Both the position numbers and the translations under genes were made by a program. A model generated the notes under the pieces. The model was given only the letters and a program-made list of their open reading frames with translations. It did not search any database and was not told the origin of the DNA. 64,000 bases of DNA from Pseudomonas graminis (GTDB taxonomy: Bacteria > Pseudomonadota > Gammaproteobacteria > Pseudomonadales > Pseudomonadaceae): contig NZ_SOCR01000005.1 of assembly GCF_004364335.1 (NCBI RefSeq), forward strand, positions 124,001 to 188,000. The letters are read 5' to 3'. Shown here in pieces: positions 1 to 10,613 of this stretch. Each line of letters begins with the position of its first letter. Positions within the stretch are counted from its first letter, which is position 1.

Positions 1-1
1 C

Positions 2-640
2 GAATCCGTCGCCATCGCGCGCTCCCGTGACAAGCTGCGCTCGCTGCAACTTTTGTCGCGCCGCGGCGTTGGCTTGCCCGTCACCGGCTTCGCCCACTCA
101 CCGGATGACATCCCTGACCTGATCCAGATGGTCAACGGCGCACCCCTGGTGATCAAGGTGCTCGAAGGGACGCAAGGTATCGGCGTGGTGCTCTGCGAAA
201 CCGCGACGGCGGCTGAGTCCGTGATCGAGGCCTTCATGGGCCTGAAGCAGGACATCATGGTGCAGGAATACATCAAAGAGGCCGGAGGCGCCGATATCCG
301 CTGCTTCGTGGTGGGTGACAAGGTCATTGCGTCGATGAAGCGTCAGGCGAAGCCCGGGGAATTCCGCTCCAACCTGCATCGCGGCGGCACTGCGAGTCTG
401 ATCAAGATCACCCCCGAAGAGCGTATGACGGCCATTCGCGCCGCCAAGGTCATGGGCCTGAGTGTCGCGGGCGTCGACATCCTGCGTTCCAATCACGGGC
501 CACTGGTGATGGAGGTGAACTCATCGCCAGGTCTTGAAGGCATTGAAACCACCACCGGCAAGGATGTCGCGGGGATAATCATCGAGTACATCGAGAAAAA
601 CGGCGGGCCGCACATGACCCGCACCAAGGGCAAGGGCTAG
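2..640 (+). CDS. rimK: RimK-type ATP-grasp glutamate ligase, 5' end missing
   Basis: This is the C-terminal 212 residues of an ATP-dependent ligase that adds glutamates to the C-terminus of ribosomal protein S6. The reading frame is open from the first bases of the window ([14 protein letters not shown]), so the start lies upstream and about 90 residues are missing compared with the 300-residue E. coli protein. The ATP-grasp fold is clear: the nucleotide-binding stretch EGTQGIGV, the VQEYIKEA strand, and the Mg-binding end [12 protein letters not shown]. An internal TTG at 53 is not the true start, because homology continues before it. In Pseudomonas RimK affects ribosome composition and adaptation to hosts (known of the family). 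The next gene is convergent. Confidence 0.95.
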   Translation, partial: ESVAIARSRDKLRSLQLLSRRGVGLPVTGFAHSPDDIPDLIQMVNGAPLVIKVLEGTQGIGVVLCETATAAESVIEAFMGLKQDIMVQEYIKEAGGADIRCFVVGDKVIASMKRQAKPGEFRSNLHRGGTASLIKITPEERMTAIRAAKVMGLSVAGVDILRSNHGPLVMEVNSSPGLEGIETTTGKDVAGIIIEYIEKNGGPHMTRTKGKG

Positions 641-721
641 AGCCCAACCCCGTTTCTGTACGGAGGCGTTGGTCGCGAGCACGCCGCCCGCCCAGGGCCT
701 CCAGGCAGAGTCACGAACGAA

Positions 722-2035
722 TCAATCAGCATCCCGCGGCAGCAATAACCCCAACGGCAGCCGAACCCTGGCCTCCAGCCCGCCTCCCGACCGATTACGC
801 AATTCGACATTGCCGCCGTGCATCGCGGCAATACGCTTGACGATCGCCAGGCCAAGTCCTGTCCCCTTGCCGCTTCTGGCGCGATCACCACGGATGAAAG
901 GATTGAAAATCCCCTCCAGCTCCGAAGGATCGATACCCATGCCCCGGTCCAGCACGCTCAGCACCACATAGGGCGCACCGCTGTCGCCGGATACGTAGGC
1001 CGCCACTTCAACGCCGTCACCGGCATGGTGCATGGCATTGCCAATGAGATTGTTGAGCAGCCGCTTCATGGAAACCCGTCGCAGCGGGAAAGGCGGAATG
1101 GACTCCAGGCACAACCGCACCTGTTCCACCGGGTTGTTGTACGGCGCGACGACTTCGTGGACCAACTCGACCAGATCGACCTCTTCGACTTCCTCGTCGC
1201 GCCCGTCCCGGATGAATGCCAGGAATTGATCGAGGATGGCATCCATGTCTTCGATGTCGCGAACCATGCCTTCCATGAACTCGTTATTGGTCGGCATCAG
1301 TTCGAGTGACAGACGCAGCCGGGTCAGCGGCGTCCGCAAATCATGGGACACCCCGGCGAGCATGAGCTCGCGCTCCTGCCCTGCCTGCTCCACGTCTTCA
1401 GCCATCTGGTTGAACGCGCGGTACACCTCGGTGATCTCGCTGGGCGTGTCGCCCACCGGCAAACGCACACTGCGCCCCTGCCCTAACTGGCGCGCGGCGA
1501 AAACGAGACGCTTGAGCGGCTGGTTGAGCTGGCTGACGAATATCCACGCCGATGCAGTCGAGAGCAACCCGATCGCCAGGAACCAGCCCAACACGCTCCA
1601 GATTTTCTGCCCGCGCAACGGATGTGGGTACAGCGGCACCTTCAGCCAGCCATCGCCAAGACTCGGCGCTCTTACCCACAGCGCAGGGGGCGCGTGGACA
1701 CGCAGGCGCACTTCAGTGTCCGCGCCCAACTCATCCTGCATCTGCCGCTGGTAGATCTCTGAGTACGGCCAGTGCTGCTCGCCTTCAGGCACACCGCCGC
1801 CTACCACACGGATAAGCCCGGCAGCATCGGCGATGGTCTGCCGGTCACTCTCATCGGCCGCCCAGTAAGCCCGCAAAGTGAGCGCAACACCGTGGCTGTA
1901 TTGGCGATCAACCAGGACATCCTCGTTCATCAGCAGGTAGACGAGGGTCAGCGCCTTCGAAAACAGCACGACAATGAGCACCAGCCACAGGGTGCGGGAG
2001 AAAAAACTTTGCGGGAACCAGAGCGGTGTCTTCAT
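722..2035 (-). CDS. envZ: EnvZ/AmgS-family sensor histidine kinase
   Basis: Membrane sensor kinase of 437 residues, partner of the response regulator encoded 166 bases upstream on the same strand. Transmembrane segments lie near residues 13-35 and 148-168 and enclose a periplasmic domain. A HAMP linker follows, then the H box VSHDLRTPLTRL with phospho-acceptor His231, the N box NLIGNAMHHA near 329-338, and the G boxes DRGMGID and GTGLGLAIV near 363-399. The start chosen is the ATG giving MKTPLWFPQSFF; the frame stays open 34 codons further upstream, but that part is not conserved-looking. The position between rimK and tex matches P. aeruginosa AmgS, which with AmgR handles envelope stress and aminoglycoside tolerance, so that role is inferred here. 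Confidence 0.95.
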   Translation of the reverse strand: MKTPLWFPQSFFSRTLWLVLIVVLFSKALTLVYLLMNEDVLVDRQYSHGVALTLRAYWAADESDRQTIADAAGLIRVVGGGVPEGEQHWPYSEIYQRQMQDELGADTEVRLRVHAPPALWVRAPSLGDGWLKVPLYPHPLRGQKIWSVLGWFLAIGLLSTASAWIFVSQLNQPLKRLVFAARQLGQGRSVRLPVGDTPSEITEVYRAFNQMAEDVEQAGQERELMLAGVSHDLRTPLTRLRLSLELMPTNNEFMEGMVRDIEDMDAILDQFLAFIRDGRDEEVEEVDLVELVHEVVAPYNNPVEQVRLCLESIPPFPLRRVSMKRLLNNLIGNAMHHAGDGVEVAAYVSGDSGAPYVVLSVLDRGMGIDPSELEGIFNPFIRGDRARSGKGTGLGLAIVKRIAAMHGGNVELRNRSGGGLEARVRLPLGLLLPRDAD

Positions 2036-2201
2036 AACAGCAGCTACACACTTTGCGGAAGCGAGCCGGGCTCGCGAATTTGCGGAACACATGACACAGC
2101 AAAAACCAGTCACGCCGATGGCCGCTTTCGCGAACATCGAGGTGACTGGCTAACGTAGGCGGGCGTGAGACAGGCCCGGCAGGTTACCGTCGAACTTGCT
2201 G

Positions 2202-2942
2202 TTACTGCTTGTTGGCGCCGTCTGGCACGAAAACATAACCCACTCCCCAGACCGTCTGAATGTAACGCGGCTTGGCAGCGTCCACTTCAATCAGACGGCG
2301 CAGACGGGAGATCTGGACATCGATGGAGCGCTCCAGCGCGTCCCACTCACGGCCACGGGCCAGGTTCATCAGTTTGTCCCGGGTCAGCGGCTCACGGGCG
2401 TGCATGACCAGCGCCTTCAACACGGCGAATTCACCGGTGGTGAGCATGTGCACTTCGTCGCCACGCTTGAGCTCGCGGGTGGCGAGGGACAGGGCGTAGT
2501 CGCCGAAAGTGACGGTTTCGTCTTCCGTGGCAGGGGCGCCAGGGACGGGGGCGGATTGACGACGCAGCACGGCGCGAACGCGGGCCATCAGTTCGTCAGG
2601 GTTGAAAGGTTTTGCGAGGTAGTCATCAGCGCCGAGCTCAAGGCCCTTGATGCGGCTGAGCTCGTCACCCTTGGCGGTCAGCATGATGATGGGGACTTGA
2701 TTGTTCGCGGCGCGCAAACGGCGGCAGGCGGACAGGCCGTCTTCGCCCGGCAGCATCAGGTCCAGCACCACGAGGTGAAACACTTCGCGCGCCAGCAGCC
2801 GGTCCATTTGCTCCACGTTGGGCACAGCCCGGGCGCGATAGCCCTTGCTGTTGAAAAAGCGTTCTAGCAGGCTGCTCAAGCCCGGGTCATCGTCAACGAT
2901 GAGGATTTTCTCGCCTTCAGCCGTTTGTGCAGTGCTGCTCAT
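2202..2942 (-). CDS. ompR: OmpR/AmgR-family response regulator
   Basis: DNA-binding response regulator of 246 residues. The receiver domain (about 10-125) has the acidic pocket Asp17-Asp19, phospho-acceptor Asp61 in [12 protein letters not shown], Thr89 and Lys111 in AKPF. The C-terminal winged helix (about 145-240) contains [21 protein letters not shown] and the [13 protein letters not shown] ending typical of OmpR. It is transcribed first, with the sensor kinase gene following, and diverges from tex. The ATG is preceded by AAGGAGC on the minus strand, a good ribosome binding site. By position and family it is the orthologue of P. aeruginosa AmgR (inference). Confidence 0.96.
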   Translation of the reverse strand: MSSTAQTAEGEKILIVDDDPGLSSLLERFFNSKGYRARAVPNVEQMDRLLAREVFHLVVLDLMLPGEDGLSACRRLRAANNQVPIIMLTAKGDELSRIKGLELGADDYLAKPFNPDELMARVRAVLRRQSAPVPGAPATEDETVTFGDYALSLATRELKRGDEVHMLTTGEFAVLKALVMHAREPLTRDKLMNLARGREWDALERSIDVQISRLRRLIEVDAAKPRYIQTVWGVGYVFVPDGANKQ

Positions 2943-3131
2943 TGGAAGCTCCTTTGATCTCGGCGCGCATTATGGCGTAGCTGCAGTTATGCGCACCGTG
3001 TGCATTGTTAGCAGATTTTTCCTGAGTCCACATGGGTGCTCTCGCTCAGTCATTTCAGGGCGATACCCAGCGGCTGCGCGTGCTGAAACCGGCGGATCGA
3101 CCGGGCAATCCCCTATTCAGGGCTCACTGGG

Positions 3132-3137
3132 TATAAT
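3132..3137 (+). promoter_or_regulatory. Candidate -10 box for tex
   Basis: A perfect TATAAT in the context GGGTATAATGCG lies about 85 bases before the tex start. No convincing -35 hexamer is seen at 16-18 bases upstream, so this is a partial match only. It sits in the divergent region between ompR and tex. Confidence 0.4.
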
Positions 3138-3222
3138 GCGCCGCCTTCAAGGTCAGGCAACGCTCGCTCAAGGCGGTTCGCCAGCCGCTGATTTAATGCT
3201 CACACATTTGCCAGGTGGTTTT

Positions 3223-5547
3223 ATGGACAGTATCAACAGCCGCATCGCCGAGGAACTCGGCGTCCGCCCGCAACAGGTCGAAGCGGCCGTCGCGCTACTG
3301 GATGAAGGTTCCACGGTGCCTTTCATCGCTCGCTACCGCAAGGAAGTCACTGGCAGCCTCGATGACACGCAACTGCGTCATCTGGAAGAGCGCCTGCGCT
3401 ACCTGCGCGAACTCGACGAGCGCCGTATCAGCATCCTTGCCAGCATCGAAGAGCAAGGCAAGCTGACCCCTGAGCTGGCGCGCGACATCAAGCTCGCCGA
3501 CACTAAAACCCGCCTTGAAGACTTGTACCTGCCGTATAAGCAGAAGCGGCGCACCAAAGGCCAGATCGCGCTGGAAGCCGGCCTGGGCGAGTTGGCCGAT
3601 GGGATTTTTAACGACCTGACGCTCACTCCTGAAGCCGAAGCCGCGCGCTTCGTCGATGCCGAAAAAGGCCTCGCCGACGTCAAGGCCGTGCTCGAAGGCG
3701 CCAAATACATCCTGATGGAGCGCTTCGCCGAAGATGCGACGCTGCTGGAGAAGCTGCGCAGTTTCCTCAAGCACGAAGCCGTGATCAGTGCCCGTGTAGT
3801 GCCGGGTAAGGAGGAAGAAGGCGCGAAGTTCCGCGACTACTTCGAACACGACGAGCCGCTCAAGAGCATGCCGTCGCACCGTGCGCTGGCGATCTTCCGG
3901 GGACGCAACGAGGGCGTGCTGAGCTCGGCCCTGAAAGTCGGCGAAGAGCTGCCCGGCACTCTGCACCCCTGCGAAATGATGATCAGCGAGCGCTTCGGCC
4001 TGCAGAATCAGAACCGCCCTGCGGACAAGTGGCTGGCCGAAGTCGTGCGCTGGACCTGGAAGGTCAAGCTGTACTCCAGCCTCGAAACCGACCTGCTCGG
4101 CGAGCTGCGCGAAGGTGCCGAAACCGAAGCGATCAACGTATTTGCTCATAACCTGCACGACCTGCTGCTGGCTGCACCGGCGGGGCCACGCGCCACCTTG
4201 GGTCTCGACCCGGGCCTGCGCACGGGCTGCAAGGTCGCCGTCGTCGACAGCACCGGCAAACTGCTGGACTACGCCACGGTTTACCCCCACGTGCCGAAAA
4301 ACCAGTGGGATCAGACGATAGCCGTGCTGGCGGCCCTTTGCGCCAAACACTCGGTTGACCTGATCGCGATCGGCAACGGCACTGCCAGCCGCGAAACTGA
4401 CAAGCTGGCCGGTGACCTGATCAAAAAGTATCCAGGCCTGAAGATGACCAAAGTCATGGTCTCCGAAGCCGGCGCTTCGGTGTACTCGGCGTCGGAACTT
4501 GCTGCCAAGGAATTCCCGGACCTCGACGTTTCGATCCGTGGCGCCGTGTCCATCGCCCGCCGTCTGCAGGACCCCCTCGCCGAACTGGTGAAGATCGACC
4601 CGAAATCCATCGGCGTTGGCCAGTACCAGCATGACGTATCGCAGCTGAAGCTGGCCCGCGGCCTCGACGCGGTGGTGGAAGACTGCGTGAACGCCGTGGG
4701 TGTGGATGTGAACACCGCCTCCGTGGCCCTGCTGGCGCGGATTTCCGGCCTGAACACTACGCTGGCGCAGAACATCGTTGCCCACCGCGACCAGAACGGC
4801 GCGTTCAAGACCCGTGCGGCGCTGAAGAAAGTCCCGCGTCTGGGCGAGAAAACCTTCGAACAGGCCGCAGGTTTTCTGCGCGTCATGAACGGTGACAACC
4901 CGCTGGACTCGTCCGCGGTTCACCCTGAGGCGTATCCCCTGGTGCAGCGCATTGCCGCCCAGACCGATCGCGACATTCGCTCGCTGATCGGCGATGCAGG
5001 TTTTCTGAAGCGTCTCGACCCGAAGAAATTCACCGACGAAACCTTCGGCCTGCCGACCGTCACCGACATCCTTCAAGAACTGGAAAAACCGGGCCGCGAT
5101 CCGCGTCCTGGGTTCAAGACCGCTGAGTTTCAGGACGGTGTCGAAGACTTGAAGGATCTTCAGCCGGGGATGATTCTCGAAGGCGTGGTCACCAACGTCA
5201 CCAACTTTGGTGCGTTCGTTGATATCGGCGTGCATCAGGACGGTTTGGTGCACATCTCCGCGCTTTCGGAGAAGTTCATCAAGGACCCTCGCGAAGCGGT
5301 CAAAGCCGGCGATGTGGTGAAGGTCAAGGTGATGGAAGTGGACATTCCGCGTAAGCGCGTCGGCCTGTCGATGCGCATGAGCGACACGCCGGGCGAGAAA
5401 GTCGACGGCGCTCGCGGCGCCCGTCCGGGAGCAGCGCCGCGTCAGCAGCAAAGCAATGCCCCTCGCAAGGAAGCCTCCACCCCGGCGCCGAGCAATAACC
5501 CGATGGCGTCGCTGTTCGCCAACGCCAAGCAATTGAAGAAGCGTTGA
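3223..5547 (+). CDS. tex: Tex, RNA-binding transcription accessory protein
   Basis: Cytoplasmic nucleic-acid-binding protein of 774 residues with the Tex family architecture: N-terminal helical region, a YqgF/RNase H-like domain around [16 protein letters not shown] (about 328-343), helix-hairpin-helix repeats ([19 protein letters not shown]), and a C-terminal S1 RNA-binding domain from about residue 648 ([18 protein letters not shown]). The tail is low-complexity and rich in Gln, Ala and Pro. The start is the ATG giving [12 protein letters not shown]; the frame is open upstream but unrelated. In Pseudomonas, Tex affects expression of toxin and virulence genes and tolerates stress (known of the family). 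Its stop codon overlaps the start of the thioesterase gene by one base, so the two are translationally coupled. Confidence 0.97.
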   Translation: MDSINSRIAEELGVRPQQVEAAVALLDEGSTVPFIARYRKEVTGSLDDTQLRHLEERLRYLRELDERRISILASIEEQGKLTPELARDIKLADTKTRLEDLYLPYKQKRRTKGQIALEAGLGELADGIFNDLTLTPEAEAARFVDAEKGLADVKAVLEGAKYILMERFAEDATLLEKLRSFLKHEAVISARVVPGKEEEGAKFRDYFEHDEPLKSMPSHRALAIFRGRNEGVLSSALKVGEELPGTLHPCEMMISERFGLQNQNRPADKWLAEVVRWTWKVKLYSSLETDLLGELREGAETEAINVFAHNLHDLLLAAPAGPRATLGLDPGLRTGCKVAVVDSTGKLLDYATVYPHVPKNQWDQTIAVLAALCAKHSVDLIAIGNGTASRETDKLAGDLIKKYPGLKMTKVMVSEAGASVYSASELAAKEFPDLDVSIRGAVSIARRLQDPLAELVKIDPKSIGVGQYQHDVSQLKLARGLDAVVEDCVNAVGVDVNTASVALLARISGLNTTLAQNIVAHRDQNGAFKTRAALKKVPRLGEKTFEQAAGFLRVMNGDNPLDSSAVHPEAYPLVQRIAAQTDRDIRSLIGDAGFLKRLDPKKFTDETFGLPTVTDILQELEKPGRDPRPGFKTAEFQDGVEDLKDLQPGMILEGVVTNVTNFGAFVDIGVHQDGLVHISALSEKFIKDPREAVKAGDVVKVKVMEVDIPRKRVGLSMRMSDTPGEKVDGARGARPGAAPRQQQSNAPRKEASTPAPSNNPMASLFANAKQLKKR

Positions 5548-5930
5548 TGGATATCCCTGATGAACTGACCCAGAGCGCCTACTTCAAGACGCTCGGCTGT
5601 CGGGTGGTGCAACTGGACGAAGGTGTCGCCGTCGTGGCCTTGCCGCTGGAGCCGCACCTGCGCAATCGCGGCAATGTCATGCATGGCGGCGCCCTGTTCA
5701 GTCTGGTCGACATCACGATGGGGCTGGCGTGCTCCAGCGCCCACGGCTTCGACAAGCAAAGCGTCACCGTGGAATGCAAAATCAATTACATGCGCGCCGT
5801 GGCCGAGGGCGAAGTCATCTGCACCAGCACGGTGCTGCATGCCGGACGCCGAACGCTGGTGGTCGATGCCGACGTTCGCCAGAACGACAAGTTGGTTGCC
5901 AAAGCGCAGGGCACGTTTGCGATCGTCTAG
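5547..5930 (+). CDS. PaaI/YdiI-type hotdog thioesterase
   Basis: Small acyl-CoA thioesterase of 127 residues with a single hotdog fold. The signature NVMHGGALFSLVDITMG near residues 41-57 carries the His-Gly-Gly that marks the PaaI group; the matching strands VECKINYMRAVAEGEVI and VDADVRQNDKLVAKAQG follow. The ATG at 5547 shares its A with the tex stop codon (TGATG), and GAAGAAG lies just upstream, so it is read in one transcript with tex. The substrate cannot be told from sequence. A strong hairpin follows the gene. P. aeruginosa has a thioesterase in the same place as far as I recall. Confidence 0.9.
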   Translation: MDIPDELTQSAYFKTLGCRVVQLDEGVAVVALPLEPHLRNRGNVMHGGALFSLVDITMGLACSSAHGFDKQSVTVECKINYMRAVAEGEVICTSTVLHAGRRTLVVDADVRQNDKLVAKAQGTFAIV

Positions 5931-5952
5931 CTGTCCGATAGCGTTATGAGTT

Positions 5953-5983
5953 AATTTCGGCACTGTTCAGCAGTGTCGAAATT
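5953..5983. terminator. Hairpin after the tex-thioesterase operon
   Basis: A 13-base-pair stem (AATTTCGGCACTG with CAGTGTCGAAATT, one G-T pair) closes a 5-base loop. There is no pure T run on the plus strand, but the stem begins with A/T pairs, so it may terminate transcription or protect the 3' end. Confidence 0.65.
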
Positions 5984-6127
5984 ATCTGATTTCCTTGTAG
6001 GAACGATCAGCGACGGGCATCGGCGTTAGGGCCATCAACGAGGCGAAAACGCCAGTTCCTTTCTTCACCCTTGTAGACCGCCATATCGCCCCCATATAGG
6101 GCCGACTGACGCGTGAAGGATTCCAAC

Positions 6128-7714
6128 TTGAGCGAACTTCTCAACCGCCGCCTGACTCTGCTTGGCGAGCACTCCAACCTCTCCCTTCTGGAGAAGTGCT
6201 TGCACGGCATCGAGCGTGAATGCCTGCGCGTTACGGGCGAAGGCCGTCTGGCGCAAACACCGCACCCGGAAGCCTTGGGAGCGGCGCTGACCAACGAGCA
6301 AATCACCACCGATTACTCCGAGTCGCTGCTGGAGTTCATCACTCCGGCCCTGGCCAACCCTGCTGATACGCTGGAGAGCCTGGATAAGATCCATCGCTTC
6401 GCGTACAGCAAACTGGGCAGCGAATACATCTGGAGCCCTTCGATGCCGTGCCCGCTGCCGGCTGAAGCGGATATTCCGATCGCCTATTACGGCACCTCCA
6501 ACATCGGCAAGCTCAAGTACGTCTACCGTCAGGGCCTTGCCCTGCGTTACGGCAAAGCAATGCAGTGCATTGCCGGCATTCACTACAATTTCTCATTGCC
6601 CGAGGCCATCTGGCCCGTGCTCAAGCAGGACGCGAAATTCGAAGGCGATGACCGTGATTTCCAGTCCGAAAGCTATATCGGCCTGATACGCAACTTCCGC
6701 CGTTACAGCTGGCTGCTGATGTACCTGTTCGGCGCGTCGCCAGCTCTGGACGCCAGCTTCCTGCGCGGCCGTTCGCATCAGTTGGAGCAGTTCGACGCCG
6801 AAACGCTTTACCTGCCCTACGCCACCAGCCTGCGGATGAGCGATCTGGGTTACCAGAGCAATGCCCAGGCGGACCTGACGCCTTGCTACAACGACCTGCT
6901 GACTTACACCGACAGCCTGCGCCGCGCGGTGGCGACGCCCTACGCGCCTTACGTCGAAATCGGCACGCACAAGGATGGCGAGTGGATTCAGCTCAACACC
7001 AACGTGCTGCAGATCGAGAACGAGTACTACTCGACTATTCGCCCGAAACGCGTCACCTATTCCGGCGAACGCCCTATTCAGGCGCTGGTCGCGCGCGGCG
7101 TGCAGTACGTGGAAGTCCGCTGCCTGGACATCAACCCGTTCCTGCCGGTCGGCATCGACCTTCAGCAATCGCGCTTCATCGATGCGTTCATCCTGTATTG
7201 CGCGCTGCACGACAGCCCGCAGCTGGCGAACAACGAGTGCGGCAACGCCAGCACGAACTTCCTCACCGTGGTCAAGGAAGGTCGTCGTCCCGGCCTGCAA
7301 CTGAACCGCAACGACACGACGATCGACCTGAAAGTCTGGGCCAACGAGATGCTGGACACGATCAGGCCAATCTGTGAACTGCTGGATGCCAGCCAGGGCA
7401 CGGATGAGCACGTCAAGTCGCTGGACGCTCAACGGGCGAAAGTGGCAGACGCCTCTCTGACGCCTTCGGCACAGGTGCTGGCTGCGATGACCGAGCACAA
7501 GGAAGGCTTCACGGCCTTCTCACTGCGCCAGTCACAGGTTCACGCTGATCATTTCCGCAGCAATCCGCTGAGCGCCGAGGACCAGACCCACTTCGAGAGC
7601 AAGGCCCGCGAGTCCCTGGCTCAGCAAGCGGAGCTGGAACAGACCGAAGAGAAAGTGGATTTCGACACGTTTGTGGGTGCGTATCAGGCGAGCATTCTGG
7701 CGATCAGCAACTGA
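6128..7714 (+). CDS. gshA: Glutamate-cysteine ligase
   Basis: First enzyme of glutathione synthesis, joining glutamate and cysteine with ATP in the cytoplasm; 528 residues, close to the 518-530 usual for the gammaproteobacterial class. Family motifs are clear: [26 protein letters not shown], and [20 protein letters not shown]. The start is set at a TTG ([12 protein letters not shown]) because GAAGGA lies seven bases before it and homologous proteins begin at this point; an in-frame GTG at 6113 has no ribosome binding site. The gene is alone on the plus strand and converges with argA, with a shared hairpin between them. Confidence 0.95.
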   Translation: MSELLNRRLTLLGEHSNLSLLEKCLHGIERECLRVTGEGRLAQTPHPEALGAALTNEQITTDYSESLLEFITPALANPADTLESLDKIHRFAYSKLGSEYIWSPSMPCPLPAEADIPIAYYGTSNIGKLKYVYRQGLALRYGKAMQCIAGIHYNFSLPEAIWPVLKQDAKFEGDDRDFQSESYIGLIRNFRRYSWLLMYLFGASPALDASFLRGRSHQLEQFDAETLYLPYATSLRMSDLGYQSNAQADLTPCYNDLLTYTDSLRRAVATPYAPYVEIGTHKDGEWIQLNTNVLQIENEYYSTIRPKRVTYSGERPIQALVARGVQYVEVRCLDINPFLPVGIDLQQSRFIDAFILYCALHDSPQLANNECGNASTNFLTVVKEGRRPGLQLNRNDTTIDLKVWANEMLDTIRPICELLDASQGTDEHVKSLDAQRAKVADASLTPSAQVLAAMTEHKEGFTAFSLRQSQVHADHFRSNPLSAEDQTHFESKARESLAQQAELEQTEEKVDFDTFVGAYQASILAISN

Positions 7715-7721
7715 TCAAAAT

Positions 7722-7748
7722 GGGTCGTGTCATCAACTGACACGACCC
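7722..7748. terminator. Bidirectional terminator between gshA and argA
   Basis: A perfect 11-base-pair stem (GGGTCGTGTCA and its complement) with a 5-base loop TCAAC. It is preceded by AAAAT on the plus strand, which gives a short T run when read from argA. It can serve both convergent genes. Confidence 0.75.
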
Positions 7749-7791
7749 GATCAACCCTGGGGGAGTGCCACGCCCTTCCTACATTGGATTT

Positions 7792-7810
7792 CGGGCAAGC
7801 GCGCTCCTAC
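7792..7810. repeat. Single REP half-element
   Basis: CGGGCAAGCGCGCTCCTAC is one arm of the REP type found as inverted pairs elsewhere in the window (for example 22604-22693 and 34701-34790). Here it stands alone in the gap between gshA and argA. Confidence 0.7.
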
Positions 7811-7851
7811 GGGAGTCGAGCGGATGCCGGTGTTGAATCCGGCATGACGCC

Positions 7852-9150
7852 CTAAATCGCCTTTTCGAAAATCTTCGAATTACGCTGATAGTTGTACAGC
7901 GACGCACGCGCGCTGGGCAGGCGATCAACGCTGCTGGCCTCGAAACCGCGCTCCTGGAACCAGTGCGCGGTACGGGTTGTAAGGACGAACAGGGTTTTCA
8001 GACCCAGCGCCCGGGCGCGTTCTTCGATGCGTTCGAGCAACTCGTCGCCGCGCCCGCCGTGGCGGTACTCGGGGTTGACCGCCAGACAGGCCAACTCACC
8101 CGCCTCGGAATCCGCAATCGGATACAGCGCCGCGCAAGCGATGATCAGGCCTTCGCGCTCGACCACGCTGAACTGCTCGATTTCCCGCTCCAGCACTTCC
8201 CGCGACCGACGCACGAGGATGCCCTGCTCTTCCAGCGGCGTGATGAGGTCGATGAGCCCGCCAACGTCGCCGATCGACGCTTCGCGCACCAGTTCGAATT
8301 GCTCCTGCGCCACCAGCGTGCCGCCGCCCGCGCGGGTGAACAGCTCGGAGAGCAGCGCACCGTCTTCGGCGTAGCTGACGATATGACTGCGCGCCACACC
8401 ACCGCGACACGCCTGAGCCGCCGCATCCAGCAGCTCCGCCTGGTAGTTGCTGCCCAGGCGCTGAAGGTGCGCGGGTACCTGCTGTGGACGCAGCTCACGG
8501 ACCAATCGACCCTGCTCGTCCAGCAAGCCTGACTCAGCGCCAAACAACAGCAGCTTTTCCGCCCCCAGATCAATCGCTGCGCGCGTCGCAACGTCTTCGC
8601 AGGCCAGGTTGAAGATCTCGCCGGTGGGCGAATATCCCAGCGGTGACAGCAACACGATGGAGCGCTCGTCGAGCAGACGACTGATGCCCTTGCGGTCGAT
8701 GCGGCGTACTTCGCCGGTGTGTTGGAAATCGACGCCTTCAAGGACGCCGATCGGGCGCGCCGTGACGAAGTTGCCACCCGTGACGCGCAACCGCGAGCCC
8801 TGCATCGGCGAGGCGGCCATGTCCATCGACAAACGCGCTTCGATGGCAATTCGCAGTGCCCCGACGGCGTCGATCACGCATTCAAGCGTGGCGAAATCAG
8901 TCACGCGCATGTCGTGGTGGAAATGCGGCGTCAGGCCACGGGCCTGCAAGCGGCTTTCGATCTGCGGGCGGGAGCCGTAAACCAGCACGAGGCGCACGCC
9001 GAGGCTGTGCAGCAACACGAGGTCGTGGACGATGTTGCCGAAGTTCGGGTGCTCGACGCCATCGCCCGGAAGCATGACGACGAAGGTGCAATCCCGATGG
9101 GCATTGATGTAAGGAGACGCGTGGCGGAGCCAATTGACGTAATCGGGCAT
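7852..9150 (-). CDS. argA: N-acetylglutamate synthase
   Basis: First enzyme of arginine synthesis, acetylating glutamate with acetyl-CoA; 432 residues, the usual size for the classical bifunctional-looking form. The N-terminal two thirds is an amino-acid-kinase-like regulatory domain (FVVMLPGDGVEHPNF, LVYGSRPQIESRL, VLLSPLGYSPTGEIFNL) that in the family binds arginine for feedback inhibition. The last 150 residues are a GNAT acetyltransferase (ACLAVNPEYRHGGRGDELLERIEERA, with the acetyl-CoA loop in RHGGRGDEL). It starts MPDYVNWLRHASPYIN. It follows argE by about 150 bases on the same strand and probably shares its transcript. Confidence 0.96.
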   Translation of the reverse strand: MPDYVNWLRHASPYINAHRDCTFVVMLPGDGVEHPNFGNIVHDLVLLHSLGVRLVLVYGSRPQIESRLQARGLTPHFHHDMRVTDFATLECVIDAVGALRIAIEARLSMDMAASPMQGSRLRVTGGNFVTARPIGVLEGVDFQHTGEVRRIDRKGISRLLDERSIVLLSPLGYSPTGEIFNLACEDVATRAAIDLGAEKLLLFGAESGLLDEQGRLVRELRPQQVPAHLQRLGSNYQAELLDAAAQACRGGVARSHIVSYAEDGALLSELFTRAGGGTLVAQEQFELVREASIGDVGGLIDLITPLEEQGILVRRSREVLEREIEQFSVVEREGLIIACAALYPIADSEAGELACLAVNPEYRHGGRGDELLERIEERARALGLKTLFVLTTRTAHWFQERGFEASSVDRLPSARASLYNYQRNSKIFEKAI

Positions 9151-9299
9151 ATCCGAAAGGAGCCTGTAGTGGATGGACGAAGGGTGAAAACACTCAAGAC
9201 GGCATGAGCCTTATCGTCGGAACAGGCATCGCAACACGCGTACTCTCCTTTTCGGGTAATTCTGAGACAGGCCCTGACTCAAGCAGCACATGGGCGCGC

Positions 9300-10448
9300 T
9301 CAAGGGGTAGCCAGGCAGTAATGTTCGATCAATTGACGTAACAGACGCACTGTAGGCTGCAAACGTGACATTTCAAGATACTCACCGGGCTGGTGCGCAC
9401 AGGCAATATCCCCAGGCCCCATCACGATGGTTTCGCAACCAAGGCGCTGAAGATAAGGTGCTTCGGTGCCAAATGCCACTGCTTCGGCCGTATGACCGGT
9501 CAGACGCTCGGCGATTCGCACCAGTTCCGCATCGGCGCTTTCTTCAAACGGGGATACTTCCGAAAACAGCGGCGCGTAATCGATCTGCACCTGATGAAGT
9601 TCGGCGACGGGCTGCAGTTTCTGCCGAATTGCGGCGCGCAGCACTTCAGGGTCCATGCCCGGCAGCGGGCGCAGGTCGAACTCCAGCGAGCATTGCCCGC
9701 AGATCCGGTTCGGGTTGTCGCCGCCATGAATGCAGCCGAAGTTCAGGGTCGGTTGCGGCACGCTGAACTGCGGATTGCGGTATTGCTCCTGCCATTGTCG
9801 GCGCAGGCCTTTCAGCTCGCCAATGGCGTCGTACATGGCTTCAAGGGCGCTGCGCCCCAGGCTCGGGTCCGAGGAGTGACCGCTGCGGCCGAGGATCTCG
9901 ATGCGTTCCATCATCACGCCTTTGTGCAGGCGGACCGGCTTGAGGCGGGTCGGCTCGCCAATGACCGCCGCGCGCCCCAGCACACCGCCCGCCGCAGCCA
10001 GCGCCTTGGCACCGGCCATCGAGCTTTCCTCATCGCAGGTCGCGAGGATGATCAGCGGCTGCTTGAACGGCTGATCGAGCAGGGGCTGCAGCGCTTCAAT
10101 AGCCAGAGCGAAGAAGCCCTTCATGTCGCAGCTGCCCAGCCCTACCCAATTGCCGTCGACTTCGGTCAGTTTCAGCGGATCGGTCTTCCACAGCGCATCG
10201 TCGTAAGGAACCGTATCGCTATGGCCCGCCAGTACCAGCCCGCCCGGGCCGGTGCCATAGGTCGCCAGCAGATTGAACTTGCCCGGGCTCACGTGCTGGA
10301 TGTCGCAGGCAAAACCCAGATCCCCCAGCCAACCTGCCAGCAGATCAATGACAGCGCGATTGGACTGGTCGAGCGCAGGCTGCGTACAGCTCACAGAAGG
10401 TGCGGCGATCAGGGCGGCGAACTGGTCTTTCATGGACGGCAACGGCAT
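9300..10448 (-). CDS. argE: Acetylornithine deacetylase
   Basis: Zinc metallopeptidase-fold enzyme of family M20 that removes acetate from N-acetylornithine; 382 residues, normal for ArgE. Metal ligands are seen at His76 and Asp78 (AGHSDTVPYDDALW), Asp108 (GSCDMKG) and the Glu140-Glu141 pair (ATCDEESSMAGAKAL); the dimerisation domain sits in the middle (LHKGVMMERIEILGRSGHSSDPSLG). GGAG lies six bases before the chosen ATG. The neighbour downstream is argA, so two steps of one pathway lie together. It is divergent from the CYTH-CHAD gene. Confidence 0.94.
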   Translation of the reverse strand: MPLPSMKDQFAALIAAPSVSCTQPALDQSNRAVIDLLAGWLGDLGFACDIQHVSPGKFNLLATYGTGPGGLVLAGHSDTVPYDDALWKTDPLKLTEVDGNWVGLGSCDMKGFFALAIEALQPLLDQPFKQPLIILATCDEESSMAGAKALAAAGGVLGRAAVIGEPTRLKPVRLHKGVMMERIEILGRSGHSSDPSLGRSALEAMYDAIGELKGLRRQWQEQYRNPQFSVPQPTLNFGCIHGGDNPNRICGQCSLEFDLRPLPGMDPEVLRAAIRQKLQPVAELHQVQIDYAPLFSEVSPFEESADAELVRIAERLTGHTAEAVAFGTEAPYLQRLGCETIVMGPGDIACAHQPGEYLEMSRLQPTVRLLRQLIEHYCLATP

Positions 10449-10613
10449 AGGCGACTCCGGTGATGGGGTGCGACACGCCAGCCATCATAGGTCGATTGGC
10501 CCGCATGAATAAACTGTCACGGTTGATGTCCTGTACACTGCACGGCCCACGCAGCTGTGTCGATTCCGGCTGCGACCCCGTTATCAGCGATAGAGCGTTT
10601 GGATTCTCCGGCC

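Noticed and set aside
3295..5532. A 745-codon open frame opposite tex
   Set aside because: Tex is unmistakable on the plus strand; the reverse frame has no recognisable domain and the usual third-position bias belongs to tex.
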